DNA of 64,000 bases from Montifringilla adamsi (taxonomy: Eukaryota > Chordata > Aves > Passeriformes > Passeridae), in the NCBI GenBank assembly GCA_017590115.1, contig JAGGNK010011114.1:2037733-2101732 (forward strand). The letters are read 5' to 3'. The notes under the pieces were generated by a model. It made no database searches. It saw nothing but the letters and a program-made list of their open reading frames with translations, and was not told the DNA's origin. How positions within the stretch are numbered: the first letter of the stretch is position 1; each line of letters opens with the position of its first letter. Shown one piece after another: positions 49,267 through 59,963 of the stretch. The translations under genes and the position numbers were made by a program.

Positions 49267-50949
49267 GGCTGCAGAACTGTCTCCAAGAGCCCTGCTTTCT
49301 GTTACACCTCACTGCCCTGCTCAAAGGTCACAGGAGGAACTCTGTGAAAGAATTGGAATTCAAATCCAGGTCTCTTAAACACCAAATTTACTACGGTTCT
49401 ATAATTAATTTATCCTCTGCAAGAAAAATGTTATGCATCTTATTTTACTATTTGGAAGCAGGGCCTTCTGGTTTTTATATTCCATCATGGGCATCAGTTC
49501 CATAAATACTTTCTGCACGTGACTGATCCTCCGCAGGGTCTGAAGTCAGACTGCTGAAACACATGGCTGCAAGATTGAGGCCTAGATTTGTTTTCAGTCA
49601 TTCTTACGAGAAGTTATTTATCTTCTGAACCCCCAAGCCACATCTCAGAAGGTTTTTAGGAGGAAGCCTAAAGGTGTGCCAAAGCCTGGGCAGATAGCTG
49701 CCCTGTCCTCTTTTCAGTCTCCCAACATGCTCAGTTACAGCAGCAGCTTGTTACACCCCCAGAAAATGAGTGAAAATAGTCAGAAATTTGAATGTATGGA
49801 TCAGTGGTACCCCAATGAAAAAGCTGTAAATTCCTTTTTACATCCTTCACTAGAATATATCACACTTTTCAGCTGTTATCATTTGTTACACTTGCTTGGA
49901 AGGAAAACTGTCCCATGAAGGAAAATCACCTGCAATCCCCGCAAGAGTGAGCAACACCAGCAGCAACCTGCATTAATTACAGTGGGGTTTCATCATAGTA
50001 GCAAAGAATGAGTAAGTTTAGCTACAAAACTGGCCCAGACCCAACCCCTGAGAGCTGCCATCTCTCCATGCACAGTCCTGCACTGCCATCTGCAGCTGCC
50101 TGACGATATTTAGATTTCTCCTCGAGCAGGCTCACATCGACATTGGCAGCAGCATCCTCCCTGTAAACACTAGGAGTGTTCAGTGGCAGGCAGACTTTTT
50201 TTCCACTAATATTATCATGTTAAAATAACCAAAAGATTCCTCTTTTTCAAGATTGTGTTTGTTCTTTCTCCAGATTTTTTTTTTAACTTTCTACTTTATC
50301 CCACTACTCCACTGTCTTTGCCAATTGAAATTGAATGTTAGATACAAAGTGAAAGATATTTATTAACCCAGAAGATTTGTAATACACTAAGAAATAAGAC
50401 CCTTTTAAAGGTTGTTTTAAATTCATTTAGCTACATTTACACCATTAAAACTGAGGTTTAATTGAATATATCCCCTAACGTCTATCACCAGAGAAATATA
50501 AATAAGTTTGGTAGGATTTGATCTGAAATAAATAACAAGCCTGCAAAGATCAACAATCCCAAGAAAATTATTAATGTGATTGTCATGTTCTGAAAGATTT
50601 CTGTCTCATTAGCAGCACATGGGCCAGGTCCTGCCTGCAGCCATCCTCCTACAGCCCCATGATTCAGAGGGAAATGGCTTCATCTTAAGGAACAAAGGCT
50701 TCTCCCAGTGCCTGGTCAAGTCAAAGTGCTCAGGAACAGACCCAGGAGCCTCTTAGGGGGCAGGGGTTGGGCCAGAGGCAAATCTCACACAGGCACATGG
50801 CCAGGAAAAATGTCACATGGAGGAAATCAGCAAGAAGGATTTCAAAATTGAGATCTAGCCTCACAGCTGATGAGGTTGGGCACCCTGAAATGAGTACTTG
50901 CAGTTCCCCAGATACCAATGACACAAAAAAAAATTAAATTAAAAAAAAT

Positions 50950-51410
50950 TGTTGGATAGGGCCTTAGAGATCATTTAGTTACAACCCTCTGTCATCCATG
51001 GGACACCTTCCACTAGGCAGGGTTTCTCCAAGCCCTGTCCAGCCTGGCTTTGGACACTTCCAGGGATCCAGGGCCAGCCACAACTTCTGTGGGAAACCTT
51101 TTCCAGGGTCTCTCCATCCTCACAGGGAAAAATTTCTTCCAATATTCAACTTAAACCTACTCTCTTTAAGTTTAGAGCCATTCTGTGTGTCCTGTCCCTC
51201 CATCCCTTGTCTCAAGTCCCTCTCCAGCCCTCCTGGAGTCCCTTTAGGCCCTGGAAGGGGCTCTGAACTCTCCCTGGAAAGTTCTCTTCTCCACAACCAA
51301 CAGCCCCAGCTCAGTCTCAGCTGATTTTCATTGGAGAGTTGCTCCAGCCCTTGGATCATCTTGGATCATCTTTATGGCCTCCCCTGGACTTACTCCATTT
51401 AATTTCCAGA
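50950..51410 (-). mobile_element. CR1 LINE 3' end, minus orientation
   Basis: Plus-strand blocks are antisense CR1 in order: GGGCCTTAGAGATCATTTAG, CCATGGGACACCTTCCACTAG, AGCCTGGCTTTGGACACTTCC, CAGCCACAACTTCTGTGGG, TCCTCACAGGGAAAAATTTC, TTAAACCTACTCTCTTTAAG, GTCCCTCTCCAGCC, TTCTCTTCTCCACAACC, GAGAGTTGCTCCAGCCCTTGG and ATCTTTATGGCCTCCCC. A small duplication, TTGGATCATC twice, sits near 51352-51371. About 460 bases remain; the A/T-rich sequence at its left edge is the usual CR1 3' flank. Confidence 0.95.
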
Positions 51411-52017
51411 GCAAAGGTCTGTGGGAATGCATGTGGAAATTTAAACTGTAGGACAGGGATCAGTCAAATAGGGAAACATGGAGAAAAAGTGACCCATGAC
51501 TTGTTTAATACCTAAAGTGCTTTCTGCACAAAGTGCTTCAAGGAAATGGTTTGTAAGGGTACAACTAATCCCACCTGCCAGTGTGTGTCCTTGCAAGTGT
51601 TAGCACAGCAAAACCAGAGCCAGAACATAAAGATCAAGGACACTTCAGTATTAAAAACTATTTTTAACAAGAGGTAAATTACATTCCCTGACATCATTTT
51701 TTATCTTAAATATTTTGCCCTATGTGAAGGAGTCACTGCAAAGAGAAAGAAGATTTATGGCTATGTGGCAGGACAAATTGTAGTGGTATACGAAGAGATT
51801 GTGTTACCAGAGATATTAGAGTCTAAAATACTGCATGAGCCTGGGCAGGACTGTGCTTGAATTTTCATGTAGCCAGACTGACATCTTGTGGTTTGTGCAG
51901 GACATCTGAGGGGAATTAACTTTGTTAGGGCATTGTAAAGTTGCACGCTTTTCTTTCAGCAGAACAGTGTGTGACTCCTCACTGCATCCATTGGTTGCAG
52001 CCAGGAAATTTGGAATT
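51411..52017. other. Unique non-coding stretch
   Basis: Nothing recognised between the two CR1 copies. Confidence 0.5.
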
Positions 52018-52140
52018 GTAAAAGCACAGAATACCCTGAGTTGGAAGGGGCCACCAAGGATCACTGAGTCCAACTCCTGGCCCTGCACAGACACCCCAAG
52101 GGTCACACCTGAGGGCACTGAATGTCTCCTGCAGTGTGTA
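52018..52140 (-). mobile_element. CR1 LINE 3' tail, minus orientation
   Basis: CAGAATACCCTGAGTTGGAAGGGGCCACCAAGGATCACTGAGTCCAACTCCTGG-type sequence followed by CCCTGCACAGACACCCCAAG and GGTCACACC is the antisense of a CR1 tail of a different subfamily from the 51-kb copy. The right edge, near CTGCAGTGTG, is approximate. Confidence 0.88.
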
Positions 52141-54534
52141 TTCTTACAGAAATGAAGAAACGCTGGGGCTCCTCTTATGAACAGGTCACAGCTGCTAAAG
52201 CCATAAATGCTGTGCATGCTTCCAAAGAACAATTCAAAGCAAGAGCACACCTAAAGCTGGGAAGTATCCTAAGTCATCATCTCTCCCTCTCTCCATGGAG
52301 GATGAAGAAAGAGTGAGACCTATCTCCTAACCTAGGACACTTAGGCTGACCCAAACTAAGGGACAAATGTCCCAACAATCCTTGCAAGACCTTGCACTCC
52401 TGATGCCTGGGCAAATATTCGTGCTCAGGCTTCCCACACCCAAGCACTGGGAGCTCAGCGTGGGTGTAGTGCCCCGAGGACAAGTGGCACAAGCAGGGCA
52501 CTCTGCCAATAAAAGCTGGATTTCTTTCCTCCTCATTTTTAACACGAGAGAATAGAAGGGGAGGAATTAAGGTCACCATGCTAAGAGAGGTGTTTCTGAG
52601 GGCACACTGGAGCCACATGCCCAAGCACATCAAATGACTCGGGCTGAAGTTACAGGGAATCAGCAGCTCGAGTAGCCTGGAGCAATAAACTCAGCCAGGA
52701 GTCTCCCACACAGCTCCACTCCTGCACCTCCAACACAGCCTGGATGAAATGTCCTTGCTGTCCCAGCTGGGATCTGCTCTTCATCAACACCTGACGTTCA
52801 CACCAAATTGTAGTTTAATCCCTAAACACATAAAGTTTGCTGATAAAAGTGGACTGGGAGCTATTTTGTTGCAGTTACTAAGGCAGCCATAGGCAGGGCT
52901 TGGTGTTCACATCTTCAGGCTGTTCCCATCCTTCTTAACTGTGCTCCCAAACCATTTCTCAGCTTCTTTGCATTTTGAACAAACTCTGCCTATAAAACAT
53001 CCAGCTCTGGCACAGGAAGGGCAAAGGAGGGGGGGAAACATGTCCCTCATTATATTCCCATCTTTTTCCCCACAAGATAATTCAAAATTCTGGCCTCAAA
53101 AGATGGCAAATATTTTAAAGCAGAGTATTTAAAGCAGAGTATTTAAAGCAGAGCTGGAGGGCTGTGTGGATGAGGGGCTACCATGCCTGCATGAGCTCTC
53201 CCAGCTCTGCCCTCTGTTCCCAAAACAATTCTTTTCCCACAGCCATGAATAAGAGAGAACAGTAGCTCATTCCATTTCGTATTTCCCATTTGTCTTTACA
53301 ATTTACAAGCACTTTCTAAAGACTGAGACATTCACCTATCACTATTGAGCAGGATTTGGAGACCTCTGAGCTTTCTTAAATTCCAGAGCAGCCACCCCAG
53401 CCACAGCTGGCAGCACTGGCACTGCAAAAGCCAAGACAAGGTCACGCTCACAGCACTTCATACCAGAGCTTGAAGCTGCATAGGCCAGTTTTAATCAGGA
53501 TAAACACTCCTGGAAGCATTATTGAAGCTGCTGGGAACTACAGATGCAAGCACAGCAAGGTTTTCATGGTGAGACAACACCTTACATTAGACCCACTGAC
53601 AAAACCAGAATAAACAGGCACAGAGCTGAAACCCTTCTCACCCAAAGGGGCTTGGGTGTCCTAAATCTTGTCTGATTTCTCCCATGTGTATGAAGTAGCC
53701 CACAGAGGATCGTATTTCTCCCTAGAAACCTCCCCTCAGTCAGGAGAGACCATCACAACCAAAGGAAAACTGCTGCTGGCACCAACAGAGCTCAAGGCCT
53801 GCCCAAGGTCTGAAGAACCAGAGAAGCCAGCACAATACATGTCTTCTCTTTCATTATGCATCTGTAGCTCTTTTTCAGCAAGATGACTAGAGATAAGGCC
53901 TCTGTCCTTCTTCCTCTTGCCATGTTTTCAGTTCCTGTGTCAGGGAACAGAACCTCTCACCACAGGCACCATCTTGCCTCATGAGGGGAGTCTGTGGTAA
54001 AGCTTTGTCTTCTTCAGCTCCCTTGTTAATTGTTACAGCACCATGTGGTAGAGATCATCGTTCTTAGCTGTCCAAACCCATTCTGTAATTATCTGCAGGA
54101 AGACAATGCTATTGAGAGCTGGCCTCATCAGCAGAGCCCGGGCTTGCACCTTCTCCAGGAGGGAAAACAGTCCAAGGAGGAGGACAAGGGCTGGTAGGTG
54201 TGGGCTTTGCTGGCTCTCAGGGCTTCAGGAAGGGGTTTAGACAAGGCTTTGCTGGCTCTGAGATGTAAGCTCAGAGCTGCTGTGTCCCATACTGGTGGGC
54301 AGCACTGCCCAAGTGAATTTTATATTTCTTTTGAGCTACCATGAGCTGTATCAGACAGCCAAGTGACAGCACAATGGATTTTTTGACCAATGGCTCATCC
54401 AAACAGCTGAGGTTCTCCTCCTTCTTGTCCTGTAAATGTGCATGGATTTTTCCTCAGGTGGACTCGCAGAACTTAATATCACATTGGGCCTGGACAAGTG
54501 AAGAAGCAAAATGAGGATCTTCAGCCTTCCTCAG
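52141..54534. other. Non-coding stretch
   Basis: The part at 52330-52560 ends in CCAATAAAAGC (AATAAA at 52508-52513) and then TTTCTTTCCTCCTC, which looks like the R-U5 end of an LTR, but no matching ends or duplication could be found. A small tandem repeat lies at 53111-53153. Strong acceptor-like tracts occur near 54477 and 54534. Confidence 0.45.
53111..53153 (+). repeat. 14-bp tandem repeat, three copies
   Basis: TATTTAAAGCAGAG occurs three times in a row; the first copy has one extra T. Confidence 0.92.
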
Positions 54535-54652
54535 CACCAAAATACTTTGTGTTCTTGGAGAGACCCACCAGCAGTCAGCAGCTCTGTGCAGCTGAGGGAA
54601 ATCCTTTCAGGGCTGAATTCTTCACGAGCAAAGCCTCTTCTACACTCCCCAG
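54535..54652 (+). other. Exon-like segment of 118 bp, unassigned
   Basis: The acceptor (CTTCAGCCTTCCTCAG) is good and the donor CCCCAG|GTAAGTG is a perfect consensus match. Two frames are open throughout. One starts on a codon boundary and ends with one base; the other is split on both sides and contains PKYFVFLERPTSSQQLC. A shorter exon from 54611 is also possible, because AAATCCTTTCAG is a second acceptor. The doubly open state makes coding uncertain; a non-coding exon would fit equally. Confidence 0.25.
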
Positions 54653-56689
54653 GTAAGTGCTGCTGGTATTTATTTTAGTTGGTTTCCAGCAGCATTCCCC
54701 TGGAGCTAATTATGCAGCCCACACTGTTAATTACAGTCAAACCAAATCCTCCACATGCAGCACACCCAAAGCATTACCCCATGAAACTGCAGCTTTGCAG
54801 TTATTGCACTTCATTTTATGCAGTTTCCCTTATGCTGCCCTGAATGCATTTTCATTCTCTGCCCAGGAGCAGTCCAATCCCTCCAGCAGCAAACAATAAA
54901 TGAATCCTAGGAGGCTCTAGTGTACTTAGGAGGCTCTGGTGAACCTATGAAGAGGCAATTTATTTCTAACTTGGCACTAGGCACAGCGTGCCTTGTAAAT
55001 GTCAATTTGTGTATGTGTGAGCATCTGACACTGCTCAGCAGCACATGGCTGGGGCCAAGAATTTGACTGACTCTGGCTGATTTGCAGGCCTAAAAATATT
55101 CTCTTTTATCAATATCCACCTTTTTGTGCTGATTTGTATGCTAGCAAACCCCTAAGCAGGCAGTGGTTTCATGGGAGTGTGGGATGCTCTGCCACAAACA
55201 GTGTGATGACACAGTTTGCATCACTGCATACTTTGGTTTGTCACTGTTTGTTCTAAATCTGCTGGAATCAGAGACATTTTAATCTCTTTTATTGTTTTGT
55301 CTTCATTTACATGCAGTGCCCAAAGGGCCACTGGCAAGCAGAGATACAGCTAAATAAGTCAAATGCATTGTTTTTACTACTGTAGTTCCTACCGTGGGCC
55401 CAACTCTCCTCCCATTGACGTCAACACTAAATCTTCCAATGGATTCAGTGAGAGCCAAAAATCTCTGGTCACACCCTGTTGTGTTTTATACCAGCAGTAC
55501 TGTGGGCTCCAGCTTCAAATTCTAGCTCTTATTCCAATATGGGAAATGCAGGGGACCTTAAAAGAGGGTTTGGTGATAAATGTCTGCATTTACATGGCAA
55601 GATGCTTCGTTTGTCATTGGAGTGTGACAAAGGTTGAGTGCCAAAAGAAAATCTTCAGAAATACCAAGCAAAAAATTCCAAGTTTCTAACTTTTCCTAGA
55701 ACAATATGATAATAGTGCACTATGATAAACCAGCAGAATACTTAAATGACACCTCAAGTGTGCAGCTTGGCTATTCCAATTGTTTTGTCTCATCAATGCT
55801 TTCCAGCTGGTGCCTCTCAGTGCTGCCTTATCAATTTCAGTTTCACCCACTGAAATGGAATTAATTAACTCTTAATTTCTCTCTTTAGTGTTCATGTTTC
55901 TCCCTTTTCCTAGTTCTCTGACCCTTTTTCATACTTGAAAAAGTATACTTTTTCATACTTTTTTCATTGTCAGCTCACTGCTTTCCTTCTGTGTTTGCTG
56001 CCTCTCAAAGACCTCTCTGTTATAAACTCAGCCATTTAAAGCTACCCAGCTCTTCACACCTACACAGATTTTTCTCTCTATTGTCAACTTTCATGCTTTT
56101 GCAAGGCCAAAATCACATACTGCTTTCAGGACTGCTCCTTCTCTCTCCACTTTCTTGATTCAGCTTTGTTTCCCCTTCCTTAGCACTTTGATATGCCCTC
56201 CATAAATTAATTTGCTTTCACACACACCTTCTCCAACAGGAGAGTTCAGCCTGCCTTGTCTGACACTCTGCACTGGCCAGACTCTTCCCTGTCTCCATTA
56301 TTAAATCAGTCTACAAACCAGGGAAAAGGGAGATTGCATGAATTTTGCACAGTGATACTTTAGTACATCACACTTCTAACTCCTCCCCTTCAAGGGATGA
56401 CTCTAACAAGTAAAGCAAGCCTACAAAAGCATTGGTCATATCAAGAGATTTCAGATGCTGAGCAATGAGGAGTAAGATGATGTCGCATTTTTTGTGGCCT
56501 GCAAATTGCAGGGGACAGTCAGGAAGGTGACACTTAGCACATCCCACACCCCATTTTCCTGACTAATCTGTGACACTGAGGAAAAATTATGCCCCTCAAT
56601 GAAAAGCTGCAGAATCCACCTTCACATGTGTTAAATATTCCTGCAAATGCTGGCACAAGGCGTAAGGGCATCATTAGTGGAAGTCAGCA
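54653..56689. other. Non-coding stretch
   Basis: Unique sequence. It holds a 20-bp perfect palindrome at 55936-55955 within repeated CTTTTTCATACTT sequence. No gene recognised. Confidence 0.5.
55936..55955. repeat. Perfect 20-bp palindrome
   Basis: TGAAAAAGTATACTTTTTCA reads the same on both strands. It is flanked by direct copies of TTTTTCATACTT, which makes a longer imperfect stem possible. Confidence 0.92.
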
Positions 56690-56772
56690 GTCAGTGAAGG
56701 CAGACTCCTCCAGCAGGGAGGCTGGACTAGATGCCTTTCAATTTCCTGCCTGACCTATTCTGTGATCCTGGC
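56690..56772 (+). mobile_element. CR1 LINE 3' tail, short
   Basis: CAGCAGGGAGGCTGGACTAGATG, CCTTTCAATTTCCTGCC and CCTATTCTGTGATCCTGG follow a CR1 3' end with diverged terminal repeats. Only about 80 bases are left. Confidence 0.8.
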
Positions 56773-57138
56773 ATTTGCAAAATCCTGAGGATGCAGGAAA
56801 CATACACTTAAAATGCTGTGCAATGTCCCTTGCCTTCAATGAGCCAGCAAGTGAAACTTCCTTACACAGACCAGAATAATCTCTGATTTTTGAGGAGCAA
56901 CATCCTGCAGATCAAGAAAAATCCCAATATCACACAGAACAGCCTGCTGCCTGGAAGGAAACACTTCCAGGAAAACCACCTTTGAAACATGAATTTTGCA
57001 ATTTCTGCATGATCATTATTGTGCTTTTAACAGGTCCTCTGGGAAACTCAACAGAATAAAGGTTAATTGGCCTTATAGAAGTGTATGATGAGATAAGCAA
57101 ATTTAGTTCTTGTGATCCCCTTCTTTGGACCACCTCAC
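56773..57138. other. Short unique stretch
   Basis: Nothing recognised. Confidence 0.5.
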
Positions 57139-57199
57139 CTTAGCCTCTAAATTACCTGTGAGTGCAACTCTAACACATAATAAGAGCTGCACTTGTGCT
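57139..57199 (-). other. Exon-like segment of 61 bp, unassigned
   Basis: On the minus strand a strong acceptor (TTTACAGATTTTCTTTCCAG) and a good donor GCTAAG|GTGAGG bound 61 bases. One frame is open: one base, then 20 codons, ending on a boundary. The peptide contains AQVQLLLCVRVALTGNLEAK. Too short to judge alone. Confidence 0.17.
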
Positions 57200-59620
57200 C
57201 TGGAAAGAAAATCTGTAAAAATCATATATTCCTGCTGATCTTAAGAGCCATTATATTTTTTTTCTCCCTGAAGTGGATATTTATTCTCATTTCTGCCCCT
57301 TCTGAGTATTGCAAAGCCACATCCATTAAGGAACAATGAGTTCTGCTCTGCATCATGTTTCCATAGTTCTGCCGTTCTGCATCGTGAGTTAATGGATTTC
57401 TGTTCTGCATCACGTATCAATATGCTCCAAATCCAAGGCCATAATCCAGTCTCTCCAGACAGCCTCTGCAAGACAAGGAATGAGAAAGATTAACCAGAAA
57501 CAGAATCTGAAGAATGTGTGCTTGCATAAATGCAATACAAGACACGGTTTGGCTGGTGGGAAGTTATCGTGACAAGAAGATGTCGAGGGGAATGCAGCTT
57601 GAATTTCAAGATCAGAAGCCTGCAGAGCTGGAAGATGGACAAATGTGTCTTGTGGACTCAACAAAATGCCATAAAAGCTGCTGTTACATAGGCATGAAAC
57701 TATATCATGCCATATTTTCTGTGCTATTGTTCAGAGTATGAGTCAGTAATGTAGAAGGCCTTTCAGCACATTTTCCCTTCTGGTAAAAAAAAAAAAAAAA
57801 ACCAACAACCCAAACAACTCCAGAGAATGGAAAAAATAAAAATTCTGGTTGTGCATCGAAGTTTTTTAATTGCTCTTTCAATGTATGGAATGAATTCACA
57901 CTTTCACAGTTGCAGGTTTTGGGGCAGAGATTTTTGTTCTGCGTGGCTGAGCTCTTTGGACAGCAGCACATCTGAAAACCCACTGCAGATGGATACCAGC
58001 AGTGGGCAGAGCTGGAAAACTGCATTTGAATGGGTCATGTACAGCCTTACTACTGGCACAACATCAGTCCCATGAGAAAGTCAGAAAAATAAACCAAAAT
58101 GTTAATAAAAGATGCAAAAATATTAGAAGAGAGGTCAAGCATTATCCCCAATGCTGTATTGACCTTGAGGCGAGCTCCTCCATTAGGAACACTCAGTTTT
58201 ATTTCAGTGAGAGCAGAGGAGGAGGGGAAGAAATAAATATCTATTTGTATTATTTGCATCCCTTTCTTTCTTTATGAAAACAGTAGGAAACCAGAATAGA
58301 CACCCTTCATCTTATGGCAACTGCAAGCAGACTATAAATGGCAATAAACATTGAGTTAGGGGCTTAGTCAGGAGATTTTATGGCTGATGCTCAGAGCAAG
58401 AGACATTTCAAATCCTTCACAGTCCTGGAGACGTGGAGTTCCCAGCTCCCACCCTGAGAGTAAAGATTTGCTGTTTCTTACAAGCTAATCAAACCATGGT
58501 AATCTTTTATAAAGATAGCACAGCAATAGGGTAAATTATGTGGAGGCTTTCTTCTGCAAGTAACCACAAATTGCTGCACACTACGAGTAACCACAAATTT
58601 TAAGTGCCATTTGCAAGTACTTACAGTACCAGGAGTTCCTTAGACTAAAGAGCACTGAAATATTGAGTCATACACGCTCAAAAATCATCTTTTGCAAAAA
58701 AGGAAAAGTAGTTTTTGGACTCAGCCTACAGACACTTAATGTTTTATTATACTTTAATCAAAGCCCAATTAGTCATAAGATAAATTTAAACAGACTTCAG
58801 CAATAAAATGTCTGTCTCAGGCTTGTCTTACGCAACTCGAGAGCAAAAGAATAAGGGTTTTTTTTAATGGAAAACAGTTTTGTTTGAGTTAAAGAACATT
58901 TATAAAATCTGCTGCCAAATCACAGTCTTTGCAAAGGAAAAATATTTTAATTGGCTTTCAAATTTTTCCTGATGAGGCATATTTGTTATCTTTTCCATCT
59001 GTGCACCTGAAAGCATCCTCTGGCTAGAAAGACTTCTTCAGGTACTCTGTTAGTGCTGTCATTATTATTCTTAGCATAATATCTGGACTATTGTGGTAGG
59101 TCAGTAAAATGTTTTCCTGATGGCACACAAATCTTGTCAGCAAATGCACTCCAGTCTGCTCTCAGCTGGTGCGTAGTAAAGATAAATAACTAAAGAATTC
59201 TCCATGTGACTTCACGCAATATCCTTGGTAAACTATTTATTATGTCTGGGGCTATACAATGCCCTGTCTCCCACTCTCCACTTTGCACAATTTAGTGATT
59301 AATGGTTAAAAAAGGCAAAACCCCTGCCAGTTTGAACAAAAAGTCCTGGGGACTTGATACAGCTGGGCACGGTTCCAAATCGGAGGAGGCGCCAGCAAAC
59401 CAGTGCAGAACGTTACTGACCTGCTCCAGCCATGAGAGATCAGGATTCCAGCTTGGACAAACTCCACAGAGTCAAACACGGTCAGCAGCCAGCTCAGGAG
59501 CCCGCAGGATGTCCCTGGATGTCGATAGTCCAGGTCTGGTCCAGTGTCACAGCTTGCTCTGAGGAAGCTCTGTGATGGGAGGGGAGATATTGTACTCACA
59601 GGGGACCTCAGCCCTGGGCA
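57200..59620. other. Non-coding stretch
   Basis: An A run lies at 57785-57801. A RUNX-motif direct repeat is at 58559-58599. From 59300 the sequence becomes more GC-rich toward the CR1 copy; stop-free frames on both strands there overlap the repeat. Confidence 0.5.
58559..58599 (+). repeat. Direct repeat carrying two RUNX-type motifs
   Basis: AGTAACCACAAATT occurs at 58559-58572 and 58586-58599, 27 bases apart. Each copy contains AACCACA, the core bound by RUNX factors. Duplication of a short unit is certain; binding is a guess. Confidence 0.6.
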
Positions 59621-59689
59621 TCCCTGGGTGTCCCTGGGTGTCCCTGTGTGTCCCTTCTGTCCCTGGGTGTCCCTGGGTGTCCCTGGGTG
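59621..59689 (+). repeat. 10-bp minisatellite, seven units
   Basis: TCCCTGGGTG repeated seven times, with one G-to-T variant and one 9-base unit (TCCCTTCTG). It lies inside or at the 5' edge of the CR1 copy that follows, so it probably grew from CR1 or flanking sequence. Frames through it read WVSLGVP-type repeats and are not coding. Confidence 0.95.
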
Positions 59690-59963
59690 CAGGGAGGGCT
59701 CTGAGCAGGGCCAGGCTCTGCTCCAGAGCCCAGCAGTGGCACCAGAGCCACAGGCAGGGACTGATCCCAGCAGTTCCACTGCACAGGAGGCACAACTTCT
59801 GCCCAGCCCTGAGCAGAGAGCAGACAGGCTGTGGGGTCTCCTCACTGAGGATATTCCAGGAAATCTGGACACGCTCCTGTGCCCTGTGCTCTGAGATGGC
59901 CTTGCTGGAGCAGGGAGGTGACACCAGATGCCCCTTCCAGCCTGAGCCATCCAGGGATTCTGT
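59690..59963 (+). mobile_element. CR1 LINE 3' end
   Basis: CCACAGGCAGGGACTGATCC, GGAGGCACAACTTCTGCCC, GGCTGTGGGGTCTCCTCACTG, GATATTCCAGGAAATCTGGACAC, CTCCTGTGCCCTGTGCTCTG, GATGGCCTTGCTGGAGCAGGG and AGGTGACACCAGATG follow a passerine-type CR1 tail, ending with CCTTCCAGCCTGAGCCAT and GATTCTGTGGG. The 3' end is nearly complete and the 5' side is truncated next to the minisatellite. Confidence 0.9.

Larger units (their letters stand above)
40701..50949. other. Long unique stretch, no gene recognised
   Basis: About 10 kb without a CR1 copy, the longest such run in the middle of the window. It holds a pyrimidine tract at 41944-42042, A runs near 44938-44957, 45093-45106 and 45785-45798, a C/A-rich patch near 48056-48105 and a short direct repeat at 49217-49266. 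The region 48520-49340 is richer in G and C with overlapping frames on both strands but no recognisable domain. One terminal-exon-like segment is listed at 45458-45573. No RNA gene seen. Confidence 0.5.

Noticed and set aside
52330..52560. Possible second LTR with AATAAA followed by a pyrimidine-rich end
   Set aside because: No TG/CA ends, inverted repeats or flanking duplication could be placed, so the similarity may be accidental.
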